Below, in pieces: positions 1-11,871 of a stretch of 64,000 bases of DNA. The DNA is from Cytidiella melzeri (taxonomy: Eukaryota; Basidiomycota; Agaricomycetes; Polyporales; Irpicaceae), in the NCBI GenBank assembly GCA_022592445.1, contig JABYQR010000173.1, forward strand, positions 27,268 to 91,267, given 5' to 3'. The notes under the pieces were generated by a model. It had not been told where the DNA came from. It ran no database searches and saw only the letters and a list, made by a program, of their open reading frames with translations. Numbering within the stretch: position 1 is the stretch's first letter; the number at the start of each line of letters is the position of its first letter. The translations under genes were made by a program, and so were the position numbers.

Positions 1-1428
1 GCCACCAGAACGCGGGGGAGCAAACAGGAACCTCACCGTGCCCTCGTTTCTGCCCAAGACGGAAGCCTCCACGTCCGCCTCGAACTCCTCCCAGCTGGTG
101 TAGTCTCTGACCCTAGGAGGGTGCTCAGTCTCCCGCATTACAATCTTGAGCCGAGTGAGCTGGTCGGGTTTGTATGGCACTACTGGGAGAGGATGAGGTG
201 CGGAGGCTATGTGGGGATTGCGAGAGGGGTGTGGCGACGAGGGAGTGCTTGGTGACGTGTTTACTTGGGGATTTTTGGCGCCTTGGATGAGGAGGTCGAT
301 GATTGTATGCGCGATTTCTGTGCTGTGTTTGAGCTGTCGAACGTCTGAAAACGTGGCGGACAAACGTACCATCAAGATCTTCTACATGGCTTTTGTACTT
401 ACGCTCCCAGGAACCGTTGGCGGAAAGGAGAGAAACAACCTCTTGTGCGTTACGACAGCCTGCCTCGGTGGGTATTGAGTTTGGGTCTTGCTCGAACCAT
501 GACAACCGTGCAGCGAGGTAGACGCATGCTATTGCCACTACGTGGGGAGGGAACATGAGGTTCACCAGGGTGCGGAAACTGTCGATCGCGAGTCGCCATG
601 CTAGCTTGGACACCTTCTTTGACACTGCGAGCGCGCTGAGTAGATAGCAAAAACAGACAAGTCAGATATGCACCTTTCAAGCCTCTGGATATCTTGATGA
701 CATAAGGAAAGGGCATGCGAGAGGTGAAATTGAAGCAAATCGTCTCGAGCATGAGTCGCTCGACAGCAAGAAGACGTTGGCGGTCGTGTTCGACGGTCTG
801 AAGAAGCGACGTTATCAGCGATAAGGAGCTTTCAAAGAGGCGACACCTACAGCAGGGTCCATGTCAACTTCTCCTGCGACAGATTTGGACTTTGCAGCCA
901 GCTCAGGGAAACGCACAGCGTATGAAACCATCAATATTTCTCGTGGTTTCTTCAGGGTATCGTGCATCTTTGTCGACACATAGAGGGCTGCCAATGACAC
1001 ATCCTAGCTCCAGTCAGTAACAAAAGCCCAAAAGCGCTGATCACGGTGACTTACATGATAACTGAAGTCCTTTCGAGAGAAAAACAGGTGGAAGCGGTGG
1101 TACAAGTTTTGCGCTGTAGCAATCGTCTTCCTTGGACTACATCCGTCACGCATCAGATGACTATGCAGTAACTCTGTGCACATAAGAACAGGACTTACTA
1201 GCCAGTTTTGGATCCAATTGCTTCAATAAAGCCACATGCCTGCTGTCGCTGCTTCTCTTCTTGAGTCACGTTCAGTTTGCCTCGTTGTCTCTCCGACATC
1301 CGTTCCACCATCTCAGGCGTAAAATACGGAGAGTGGTATTTTATATGTGAGGCTGGCATTGGAGCCTGTGTAGGTGAGTCTCTACTAGGGCCGCCGTGAG
1401 GCGTGCTTGTTTCCATTTTGTTACGCAA
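1..1428 (-). CDS. CTK2: CTK2/cyclin-K-type cyclin, 3' end cut by the window edge
   Basis: Cyclin-box protein resembling the CTDK-I beta subunit/cyclin K, which activates a CDK that phosphorylates the RNA polymerase II C-terminal domain. Exons (minus strand): 1428-1199, 1136-1055, 1003-851, 797-674, 624-403, 344 to beyond 1. Splicing gives the family N-terminus YFTPEMVERMSERQRGKL, then QQACGFIEAIGSKTGYPRKT, the helix NLYHRFHLFF and DVSLAALYVSTKMHDT. The second half has KLAWRLAIDSFRTL and PPHVVAIACVYLAARL. Codon phases agree at all five introns. The reading frame is still open at base 1, so the C-terminus is missing. Start chosen at the first ATG; an in-frame ATG four codons later is possible. 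The CDK partner is not in the window. Confidence 0.9.
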
Positions 1429-1651
1429 GACTGGTTCGCGGTGTTGGCTCAGTGTTACGCAACGCTTGCGAGTGGAGACGAAACCAGTGCTCGATTGGCG
1501 CTCATCTTTGTGGCGTCCACGTGGAGCGTCTCATCTAATCTAATCTAGCACGCTAATGGGAAGCGTTCTACATTCCCTTCAGGCAGGACTTAATGAATAT
1601 AAGCGCTGCTTCAGTTATGTTATTCGACGATACAGGTGCGTGTTGATACAT

Positions 1652-2430
1652 TTAGGGTTGATAGGGAACTATATGACAGCTGGGGCGAATGAGTAAGTGG
1701 TAGCTTCGTGGTCGGGGGATGTGGATCTTACCCTAGAAGACCTCTACCTCCCCATCCTTTCCGTGGTACAAATGTTAACGTGACTACTTCATCTCTTGGG
1801 CGTAGTACACGGATCGCAAGCTCCCGCTGCATATCATGAGTCCGAGCTCGGCTGTAGATTGATACAATGCGCCACTCACGTTTTCGTTCGCAGCTACAAG
1901 ATTTACCAGCGGTGTCAGAGCATTGGAGGAAAACGAAGATTTTGTCAACGATCCAAAGGACAGAATTAAATCATCTCTCCTCAGTCCCTGGAGATTGAAT
2001 CAGCTCATGACACTGGATATCGATACAAGTCACTCACAGCAGATGCAGCTGGACTGCCAGGCGCAACGCCGTCCACCTTAGCAAACGGATTGGGACCTGA
2101 TGTTACGGGGCTAGACGACTTCTCTGAAGTCTTGTCCAACACAAGCGAGGGATCATATACCCCTTGCAGTCCCTTGTATATGGAGTCCATGATTGCAGTT
2201 AGGTCGTTCCGGAGCTCAATGATCCTCACACGCGCATGTCGCACTTCCCATATATCCATGTCTGCTCTTGGGAACCCTTCTGCATCGACCAATGGAGTCT
2301 GCATAGTACAGTTATTCGACTTGAGGATTTCGGACTGTTTGCGAATGGCAGCCTCGATCTCGTCTTTGCGCAACATTAGGGCGCGAACTTGGTCGGCTGC
2401 AGTCTCTTTCGGTTCGAGAGTCATGCCCAT
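1652..2430 (-). CDS. NAS2: 26S proteasome assembly chaperone Nas2/PSMD9
   Basis: Chaperone of the proteasome base; in yeast and mammals Nas2/p27 binds the C-terminus of Rpt5 during base assembly. Exons 2430-2038, 1987-1880, 1826-1732, 1679-1652 give 207 aa. The N-terminal helical part contains LMLRKDEIEAAIRKQSEIL and PLVDAEGFPRADMDIWEVR. FAKVDGVAPGSPAASAGL opens a PDZ-like domain, and the end GRGLLGCHIVPYQP matches the family C-terminus (GKGLLGCNI type). Length is close to human PSMD9. It is transcribed away from ALG6 across about 260 bp. Its client subunit, RPT5, is encoded at 36.4-38.0 kb in this window. Confidence 0.93.
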
Positions 2431-2688
2431 GGAGTAAGGTATAGAACGCCAACAAGATGTTTCAGAGGATCACTGAATGTAGAGTCGATGTCCGAGTGGC
2501 AGGACAGTGGTAAGTAGCATTACGCGTCCCTTGAAGGAAGGACGCAATTACAGAAATAAATATTTACAAATACGACGACCTCACGCTAACGAATACTGCT
2601 GTGCGCCGCAAGTTACGCTGAACGTCCACCTTGTCGACCCGCTTCTGCTGAGCGCAGCATCTCTCGTACCCAAGGTTTCATTCTGGAC
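2431..2688. promoter_or_regulatory. divergent NAS2/ALG6 promoter region
   Basis: A 258-bp gap between two divergently transcribed start codons. It must hold both promoters; no clear TATA box was seen. Confidence 0.5.
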
Positions 2689-5383
2689 ATGTCGGACACC
2701 TCACAATACTCTGTAGGGGAAAGCTCATCCTCGCAGTCCCGGCGAAATCCAAGACTGCCCATACCGTTCCCAAGTCAGGACTATAGCCTGAACACGCTTC
2801 ATGCAGAACCTGGACGCCATCCACGGCCTACGCCCACACTCAGAATGTCTTCCCCAGCTGGAATTCGAAGCAACGCGTCAGTAATACGTTGTCGTCGATG
2901 TGCAACTCGCTGACGTGCTGAACTAGCTCGGATACGGACCACTCAGACATTGTGGCACCTATACCGCGTAGGCATCTTGATATCCAACGTTCGGAAAGCC
3001 AGCACTGGCTAGGATCCCCACCTTTATCTCCTGTGTCTGTCATCTCTGAAGCCGCCTCCCCGCTGTCCTTCGCTTCTACTTCACCTACGCGCACGCGAAG
3101 AAGGTACTCTCAGAGCATCATCTCACTTCTGGAGTCAGAGAAGGACAGACGAAGACCTCCGTTACCAACTATACCGCAAGGGATCTCATCCGGCGCAGAA
3201 AAGCGTGACCTGCATGGTAGCCCAGCGAGAGGTTGGGTGCGATGGATGCATAAGCAAGGGTTCAGGGACTGGGTAGTCGTCATCGCAATCTTACTATCAG
3301 CATTGGTCAAGTGGTGTGTGGGGCTGGGATCATATTCAGGCGAGCAATTTCTCTACATTTACTCTATGGCAGTGATAGAGCTTGAATGTATGTATAGGAA
3401 GGGCCATGCCACCCATGTTTGGTGACTACGAAGCCCAGCGGCATTGGATGGAACTGACTATCCACTTACCTATTCATCAATGGTACACCTACGATCTTGA
3501 GTACTGGGGTCTTGACTACCCTCCTTTAACGGCATACATTTCGTGGATTTGTGGTGTAGTGTAAGTCATCCACCATTCTCGAAGCCGAATTGCACTCATG
3601 CGGGTATAGTGGCTTTTGGGTAAACCCAGAATGGGTTGCTCTCTTCAAGTCTCGTGGATTCGAAGATGATGCAAGCAAGAATTTCTTGCGGGCGACTGTA
3701 CTCGTGTGGGACCTGCTCATCTACGTTCCAGCCGTTATTCTCTTTACGCGTACCTGGCAGGGCAACAGGTCTACACGGACACAAGTACGTTTCACGCTGC
3801 AATTCTCCGAATAGAAGCCAACACATTTGCAGCATGTAGCTCTTTTGACATTATTACTACAGCCGGCCTTGTTAATAGTCGACTTTGGACACTTCCAGTA
3901 TAATTCAGTGATGCTTGGTATGTGAGACCAGTATCCTGGCAAGCATGTGGCTAACCACATATGCGTAGGATTCACTTTGCTGGCTGTTGCTTGCTTTGGG
4001 TCAGGCAACGACCTTTTAGGCGCATTTTTCTTTGTACAAAGCCTCGGTTTCAAGCAGATGGCTCTGTATTATGCTCCAGCCATTGGCTCGTATTTGCTCG
4101 CAAAATGTGTCTACCTTGGCTCCACGAATGGGTAAATATATGCATTTTCTCTTTGACTTATCGCGCTGAAATACTATCTTATGTATGCAGAACTAGACTT
4201 CTTGTCCGTCTTGCCTTCGTGACGACTGCGTCCTTCTTCTTTTTATTCCTACCGTGGCTTCCACCCTTTGCACCACTCTCAGCCATTTTGGGCCCAATCA
4301 CCAGGATCTTTCCGTTCTCTCGCGGTCTCTTTGAAGACAAGGTCGCAAATTTCTGGTGTGCCTCTAACGTCCTCTTCAAATGGAGAGTCTGGTTCTCTCG
4401 CGAAGTTCTAGTCAAATTGTCTGCTGGGCTTACCGCCATAGGATTCGCCCCTAGCGTCATTGGGCTTCTGTATAATGGCTTCAAATTGAGCAAGGTGGCG
4501 CCGAGTGCTAACGACAAGGCTACGTCGTCGCCGATCCTTCCACTGCTTCCATACGCCCTCCTTGGCTCTGCGATGTCCTTCTTCCTGTTCTCGTTTCAAG
4601 TCCACGAGAAGACGATTCTGGTACCTCTGCTGCCTCTCACGCTCCTCCTCTCGAGCGCTGCCAACGATTCTTTCACCTTCCAACTTGGCGTTCTCGTGAA
4701 CAACGTTGCGACCTTTAGGTTAGTGATTTTGTAGCCGTGTGTGGCGTGCGGAAGATTGAATTTCTCGCTTACAGCATGTGGCCTTTGCTCAAGAAGGATG
4801 GAGTTGCCGTTCAGTATTTTGCGCTCATATTACTTTGGAACCGGCTGATCGGGTATTCGCCTCTTGACGCGACATCTGTCCTTTTGCGCTATGGCTCTCT
4901 GGTATGTGATCCGAACCGTCGCTGGTTTTAAAGACTAACGTGCTTAATCAACAGGCGACGTACGCTGCGTGCATTTTCCTACATCTGGCCGAAGCTCTCA
5001 TTCCTCCGCCGGCTCGTCTTCCCGATATCTACGCCGTTCTCAACGTTCTGATTAGCACTCCGGTCTTTGCCTTCGCCTGGCTGTGGTCAATCAAACGGGG
5101 AGTCGAGGTTGGCTGGGCACTTGGTGGTCTCGGAATTACCCAAGGCGCCGCGAAATTGAAGACTGCCGGCGAGAGGACGACGTCGTTCTCCAGGGCGAGA
5201 GTGCCTAGCGACGTGTCTGCATCCATTGCCTCTGCTTCGAATGGCAATGGCTCTGCAGGTGGATTCTCTTCTGCCCTGGTGGAAAAGCAAGGCATGAGGT
5301 CACTCAGGCTGAAAAGTACAGGGTACTCCCAAGGGCGACAGTTGTCGTCAAGGACAATGAGTCCTGCGATGGACCTGCATTGA
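2689..5383 (+). CDS. ALG6: ALG6 glucosyltransferase (Dol-P-Glc:Man9GlcNAc2-PP-Dol alpha-1,3-)
   Basis: Multi-pass ER enzyme adding the first glucose to the lipid-linked N-glycan precursor. Exons: 2689-2876, 2927-3339, 3398-3560, 3610-3784, 3815-3917, 3969-4131, 4191-4718, 4775-4901, 4955-5383 (762 aa). Family signatures: [66 protein letters not shown] and [11 protein letters not shown]. The first about 150 residues are a Ser/Pro-rich cytosolic extension, longer than in yeast. Intron 2 (3340-3397) appears to use a GC donor: only that reading restores GLGSYSG-PPMFGD. Several other introns are very short (intron 4 is 30 nt). Confidence 0.95.
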
Positions 5384-5628
5384 TTGGGGTGGATGTACCA
5401 TAGATATTCTGAGATGGTTGTATGTAACCCAGCAGAGATTACATGCATATGCCATGTTCAATATGCAACATTTATTTCAGTACACTTGACTGCCTTCCAA
5501 GAGCACATATCCTTCAAACAGTAAATTTAAACTTCCAATAGCCCATTGCCACAAATCTATTCACTTGGTGTACACACCAGCTCAACTGAGCGGCATACAA
5601 ACACACAAACGAAAAAGAAAAGGGAGAT
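5384..5628. other. intergenic, ALG6 3' flank
   Basis: 245 bp between the ALG6 stop and the U2 snRNA 3' end. No gene seen; an A-rich run lies just beyond the snRNA 3' end. Confidence 0.5.
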
Positions 5629-5818
5629 CCCCCGACGACACAAGCCGGTACTGCAGTGGCAAGGTCATCGCGCTCTCAAGTTGCAAGCAGAGCTCGAGAG
5701 ACAAGGGCGGCAAAAATTAGATAACCAAGAATGAGGGCGGTGCCCTCATAATAGTGGTTAAACTATTAAGAACAGATACTACACTTGATCTAAGCCAAAA
5801 GGCCAGAGTGGTAAGGAT
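5629..5818 (-). ncRNA. U2 spliceosomal snRNA
   Basis: Read on the minus strand the segment carries the near-universal U2 5' region: GGCCTTTTGGCTTAGATC, then AAGTGTAGTATCTGTTCTTA, which includes the GUAGUA branch-site recognition element. It is followed by a perfect stem-loop (ATGAGGGC/GCCCTCAT, 5731-5750), an Sm-type site AATTTTTG (about 5711-5718) and a 3' hairpin with loop CACTGCAGTACC, close to human stem-loop IV. Length is about 190 nt, as expected. Both ends are estimated to within about 5 nt. It is the only RNA gene recognised. Confidence 0.95.
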
Positions 5819-5837
5819 TCTGGGAGGACGAGGGTAG

Positions 5838-5848
5838 GCTTATATACA
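5838..5848 (-). promoter_or_regulatory. TATA box of the U2 snRNA gene
   Basis: TATATA on the minus strand about 22-28 bases upstream of the predicted U2 5' end, suiting RNA polymerase II transcription. Confidence 0.65.
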
Positions 5849-6282
5849 GTGCGCGCTGTGCGCACGGACCACCTACACTATTTTGATGGAACGAGCCGAG
5901 CATCTGAGATCTCGACGCTACTTCCGTTTCAATTAGGGTTTCCAAATGCGCTACCTCCCGTTCTGCGGGAACACTAAGTACTATGGCTTGGATGAATGTC
6001 AGCAGTATGTGCCGCTTTTCCCTGAGACGGCACCATTACCGCAATGCGTATTCACATATACCGAGCTCTGGCAGAATACGAACAGAATTTGTGATGACAT
6101 TGACAAGACAAGCTATCCAAAGACAATCTATCCAAACAAATCTAGTTGTATCTATGGGAGTAGGACGTGATGTTCGAAAAAATCCTGCACCTGCACGTCT
6201 CCTTCGCCAATGTCTGTTTTCCAAGGGACGCCAACATGGATGAACACACTGATGTATGGCCGCGAAGGCCCGTCCACAAGCG
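5849..6282. other. intergenic between U2 snRNA and the antiporter
   Basis: About 430 bp. It should contain upstream U2 elements and the antiporter terminator. No coding signal recognised. Confidence 0.5.
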
Positions 6283-8850
6283 TTATTGAGACGGTGTGAA
6301 GTGGACCGACTTGATAGGCGTCTGCATTCCAGAAGGGGGCCTATCGTTGTCATCGACAAATTCGACCCGGGGTTTCATAGCAGTGGGGGTAGCGCTTCCG
6401 CCTTCAACACCATCGCGGATGATGGTTAGTCGCCTCTCCAGGGCCTGAGCTTCCTTGGACTCCACCATTGCAGGCAATTGCTTGGAGGATAGTCAACTTC
6501 CAGTCCACTCGTTCACGAATGAACATACCTCATCAGTGGTATCGCTAGTGGGAGTCCCAGGAGCCTCCAATCCAGTATTTCGGCGTCTGAGAGAGCTCTC
6601 TCTCGTGCGGGGAGGCTCTTGCAGGAAAGAAGCCTCGCCAAACTGGACAATGTGAGAATCCTGGAGACTAGTTTGTGACGTAACTTGGACGTCTGCGTCT
6701 TGAGCTGTAGGTGTCCGAGTAGTCTCATCGGCGGAGCCTTTCTGCGTACCGACTTCCACGTCAGGTTGCAAGACTGAGCCGGCTACGTTCAAGACTCCCG
6801 ATGCGTCGGCGGGCATGCGGCGGATGCCAACAAGCCACTCGGGCATTGTATTGTTACGAGACGTCAAGGTGCGCGTCAGGGAAACCGTCTGGGAATGGAT
6901 GCGACGGCTGAATGAGAAAAAGGGTATGGACAAGCCATCTGGAGGGAGTTAAGCTAAGCATGGCAAAGGTATATTCGATACGACGTACGGATGAGAATTG
7001 AGCAAAGCACGATGAATGAGACTATAATCTGTAAGCTTGCTGCCAAGTACTCCTGTTGATTCTGAGGAGGAGATTGAGGCGTGGGCAGCCGTGTTAAAGC
7101 TAAAGTAGACACAAAAACAGCTCCTACACCCATCTATATGACGATAACTCAGCGAGAATCTACGCGCATACCAGGGAGATGATACGTACAGGGCCTGTGG
7201 TCATAGATTTAGTGATGGAGTGTGCAATAAACTATACAACGCACCAAAATGACCGGAGAAGAGAGCCTCTCTCCAGCCAGATATCTCGGGAATCCAGCGA
7301 TATAAGATCAACATGGCCGGGATGCGACGTATCACAAGGATGGCCAGAAACAGTACTATAAGACGCCAAGGCGTGATGCCCAACTGTGGGGAGTTGAAGT
7401 CGGAGAAGGGTAGCCACGCGCCGATGTATACAAAGCATGCACAGTTGAGGACAAGATCGATCACCGAAGAAAACACCTCGTTTTTGATTTGCAGATTGAA
7501 ATGGCCATCCCAAGAAACGGCTGTACCTACATTGATTAAGTTCACATCAGGAAAGGGCCATCAACACCAGTGGGATGACAGTTGTCATACCTGCAGCGAA
7601 GGCAGCTAGTAAATCGTCGGTGCCCAAGGTGCTCGCAATACCTATTGTGAGCAATGCCAACGCCAAGTATTGGGCTACATACGACTCTCGGTCGATATAG
7701 CCATGGTTGTGAGAAAACTTCATCACTTTGGCAAAGCCGATTCCTAAAAGCTTATTTAATGACCTGGCATTGGCTAAGAAATCATCAGTTTTACCCATAA
7801 TGGCCCCTATGAGCGTACCCAGAATAACTTCGTCTTGATTGTGGACCGGCGTCGTCAGCAATAAAGGGAACCAATACTTGACAGTCACTCACAAAGCCAA
7901 CCAACCAAGAACCATTTGGCAATTGCGACACGTCGGGAGGCTTCTACAGTCAGATATATGGAGATGCTGAGGAATGGGTACGCCATGCCATCATTAGCGG
8001 CGGATTCTGCAGCTAAAATACGCCTAAGATTGACAGGAACGTGCTTGATCGCATATCTTCCACCTAGCCTGGAATGAGAATTTTTATGCAGCGATGTTGT
8101 CTTCTACACACCAACTATAGCGGCGCATATGATAGGATCGGTGGGAGTAAGACACGCCGCTATCGCAAGCGCAGAGATGTAATTTAAAGGCCCAAAGATC
8201 CCGTATATCACAGCTGTATGTAACCGTTAACACTTCTTTATAGATTGTATTCATATGCTGACTCACCGGCAACCACAACCCAGCCAAATGCCATGGTAGG
8301 GACGACCATGATGAGCAGACCTCTCGCGTGGTCGGCTAGATATGACTGCGGTAGTTCGACCCCTATGGCAAACAATCCTGTCGCCAGGACGACACGCATT
8401 ACCTCCAGTGTGATTTGTTGGGTGTGATCTCCCCATGCGCGTGGATTGAAGATGTCCGCACAATGTGGCCCCATCAGCACACCGAACGCAGTTCCTAGCA
8501 CGACCTCGGAGATATAGAGCTGTAAGAGTAGAATTAGCTGGTTGCAAGATGTCACACAGATAGGAGGTGCGCACCTTTTCCTTTACCAACAAGGATATCA
8601 TGCTAAACTGTGGCCGTAGTTAGCTGCAGCTCAATAGATAAGGACATTCGATGAGAACAATTGCCACTGATCGTCGAACTTTAGATGACTGCACAGTAGA
8701 CATCACTTACTGCGACAACAAAGCCTCCAAGAACTATGTAGGCCAGCGAAGGACCAGTGACCTGGAATGGGAACCCATAGAGCGAGTTTGTGAGCCGAAA
8801 TGGGAGTGCAGTGTGTCACGGACTTCCAGTAGTTTCAAGTCCCACGCCAT
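6283..8850 (-). CDS. NHA1: plasma-membrane Na+/H+ antiporter, Nha1/Sod2 type
   Basis: Monovalent cation/proton antiporter (CPA family) for Na+/K+ export. Exons (minus): 8850-8824, 8761-8711, 8607-8575, 8519-8267, 8213-8112, 8063-7893, 7833-7795, 7743-7591, 7526-7245, 7194-7190, 7133-6989, 6938-6529, 6480-6283 (622 aa). Motifs: LYISEVVLGTAFGVLMGPH, AACLTPTDPIICAAIVGG, FLSISIYLTVEASRR, TLGTDDLLAAFAAG (Asp pair near residues 268-269) and SIPFFSFSRRIHS. About ten membrane segments are followed by a hydrophilic tail of about 190 residues, shorter than in yeast Nha1. The first exon codes only nine residues, and one exon is 5 nt long (7190-7194): it restores GHFGPMGVGAVF. Confidence 0.93.
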
Positions 8851-9156
8851 ATTATGCTATCTCTCGGGTAGAAGGAGGCTTTGCCTTGAGTAGAGGGGGG
8901 GACGCTTCGGGGTGCAATGGCAAAACACTCGCAAGGACGGCGCAAGGTGGAGATGACGGCTGCAGACAGAGCAGAATTGAGCGTCTAATCAATACTTACA
9001 TCCTAGCCGGCCAATGGTCCGGATGACCGGCTCGGCTCTCCCGATGTCGGGCGGGTGTTGGACTCGCTGAAGTCGACTCACACCGACACGACCATCGTCT
9101 GAGCCTCGTCGACCTTCCGCGGCCGACTCTCTCGCATACTCTTTCCCAAACCTCTT
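8851..9156. promoter_or_regulatory. divergent NHA1/F-box promoter region
   Basis: About 300 bp between two divergent start codons. No distinct element identified. Confidence 0.4.
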
Positions 9157-11871
9157 ATGCCAATTAGCCTCTCTTATCATAATAAACACAGAGCAAGCTA
9201 CCCCCACAGATATTCTCGTTCGCACAATTATCCCACCCACCATGGACACCTTCAAGATCAACCTCAAAAATCGAGTTTCTTACTTGACCTGCCCACCGAG
9301 TCCGTCACTCATATCACATCTTTCTTGGATCCCGCTTCCCTCTTCGCTCTCGCCCGGACCTGCAAGACATTTCACGGACACATAAGTGACGACAACACCT
9401 GGCGTCGCGCTTTCTTCTACCAGTTCCTCAGCATATCACCCGAGGAAAGCATTCAAGAGGGAGCTGTCGATTTTCCCAATGGGAACGTGCTTATGCTTCG
9501 TCGAGAGGAAAGCAGCTGGATGAGAGAATTCGTGTGTCGATGGAATCTTAGAAGGTGCGTTTATCGTCGCCAGTGTCGGACTCTCCTCTCAAGAACACCT
9601 TCAGACGATGGGAACGCACTCGGTCGTCATCGATGATAAGCCATGTCCCAGTCCACTCGACCATTGCTACCATGTGTCTACTGGCTCTCGACACTCCGAC
9701 ACTTTCGTCTCCAGTACTTCTCACGGCTTCGCTCGCCTATGGGGTCGTAGCACGATCACAGCCATTGACCGGAAAAATTGCCAAAGGCTATCTCGATGCT
9801 GCGGGCATGTTAAACGGACTAGGCAATGGCAATCCGAATGCGGAGTTCTCTCCAAACCTAGCCCAATGTGTCATCACGTCAGCTGGTGCGACAGCCAAAG
9901 TACTGTGGGCATTCAAGAACGGTGCTGTCGCTGTCACATCTGCGCAAAGAGCTGCAGACTTCGGCAAGGTCTCGCACGTGCAATGGAGCAGGTGCAGGGA
10001 ACAAGAGGCACACGTTGGCTCCATCGAGCACGCCGCCTGGATCAATGTCGATGGCTCCCCCAATCGGTTCTTTGCTACCGCCGGAATAGACGGGCACGTC
10101 AAACTTTGGGATGCAGACAAATTGCGCTGTTTGTGGACCTCTCCAAGGAAGGCACAGGAGATTGTACGGGATTCATTTGTTAGAGTAGCGGTAAACGCTG
10201 TTCACGGAGCTGTCGCGGCTCTCTGCCAGAGCGGTGAAAGCATCGTTTGGACTGGCCTGTCGTCTATTTTTGATGACGCCCAGGCTGATCATCACAAGGA
10301 CACATTCTACATTCGCCCAGTTGCGACTCACCGTGGTATCCCCACCATGTCGAACACAGAGTCTCGTAGTGCCTTGTCATTCGAGCTACAGCTTGGATCA
10401 GCCTCAATGGCAGTTGTGCTCTTGGCGTTCAAGGATGATGCCTTCTTCCATAAAACGGTCATCGATCTCGCCACTGGACGCACCGAATGCATCGTCTTCG
10501 GCCAAGAGCTCCTTGGGAAAATAACCGCCATGCAGCCTGTGCTATCTTTCGGGGATGAGCGCGATTTCGTTGTTGTTGGCGATGTCTTTGGTTATGTGAA
10601 CGTTTTCGCACTGGACGGGACCCCTACTCCTTCACCGCCATCTTCTTCGAGTTCGGCGCCACCGATGTCTGTAGCACCCCTTCATCGCTTCCGCGCCTTT
10701 GACGGAGCAGCAGTTAGCGCACTCCGCTGGAGTCATGCCACGTTGCTTGTTGGATCTTCAGTCGGCACGCTGAAGGCTTTTGATGCGACAACATTTGCTT
10801 TACTAAGGGACTTCAAGTTGTCGTTCGTACGGACACTTACTAGCAGAGACGCGATCACTCATATTCAAGTGGTGCGGGATATTCTGGTGGCTTCGGTCGA
10901 CGACAGGGTGTATGCGTGGCGTGGAGAGCCACTTGGCAACCTAAGGAATGTTCGCGGAAAGAGAACCATCAAGATGCCCAGCGGGATTGCGAAATGGCAT
11001 CGTAAGTCCTCAAAAACCATTTGTCGTCATTCATGGCTGATCACCCTTCTCAGAGCAAGTAGAGATGAATCGAGACATTATGGAATCTCGTCGTGAGCTG
11101 GAGCACGAGACGGCACACATTCATCGCGCGTTTGGCCGTGAACGTGAACAACATACAACTTTGGAAAACCTGGGCTTGAACGAAGTGGAAGCTGTGGAGT
11201 ACATTTTAATGCTCAGTCGAGACGAGGAAGAAAACAAGCAAACAAGGCGTCACATAGAACCAGTCGGCGATAGCGTCTTCGCTGGGCAGTTCGATGAGGA
11301 TATGCAAACTCCAATTATCACTCCTTCTGCATTCATGGAAGGATCTTCCGGTGTTACCAACCAGCCGTCGTCCAACGTGCGCTGGTCGACTCCTCGAACG
11401 CCCCCGTCGTTAGTAGCCTCATTGCACGCGAGCAGGGTTCAAGTATCCCCTCGATTCCGACCAGAACCTATGGAAGCTGGCGTTAGTGATGGGATGCCAC
11501 GATCTTTGTCCTCGTCATCCAATGGGGACAGTAGTAGTTCGATGTCGTTAAAGGACGAATCTCACTTCCCCGCGATGGCTACCACACCGACTCGTGCGTC
11601 TGTCTCTGGGAGCCTCGAATCTGTACGGAGCGCTTGGAGTGTGCCGCTGAAGTCGACTCGCTCATCCGAAGGCCCTTCCTCCCCACGAGGCGGGGGCTCT
11701 GTCGCTTCATCTCCTGTCTTGAGAAGTCCTGGGCCTGGAATGTCGCTGCTTTCAGCTCGGTTCGCGCAGATGAACACCAAGACTGAAGCGGATATAGAAG
11801 AAGATGAAGAGCTGAGGTTCGCGATAGAATTGAGTTTGGCGGAGGCTCGTAGCAGGGGCGAAGACGTCTGA
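9157..11871 (+). CDS. F-box/WD40 protein with C-terminal ubiquitin-interacting motif
   Basis: Probable SCF ubiquitin-ligase substrate receptor. Exons 9157-9554, 9605-11001, 11054-11871 (870 aa). Near the N-terminus is an F-box, LLDLPTESVTHITSFLDPAS followed by ARTCKTFH and a Trp-Arg segment. The middle is a degenerate beta-propeller; FFATAGIDGHVKLWDADKL is the clearest WD blade, and VGDVFGYVNVFALDG and VGSSVGTLKAFD look like further blades. The third exon has EVEAVEYILMLSRDEEE and ends DEELRFAIELSLAEARSRG; the latter fits the UIM consensus well and the former loosely. A Ser-rich linker lies between. The start is uncertain: ATG 9157 is the first in frame, and the better-placed ATG at 9241 is in another frame. 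Confidence 0.82.

Noticed and set aside
9555..9604. Apparent in-frame start of the WD40 part at 9555
   Set aside because: These bases are the first intron of the F-box gene; the ATG-like start is an intronic reading.
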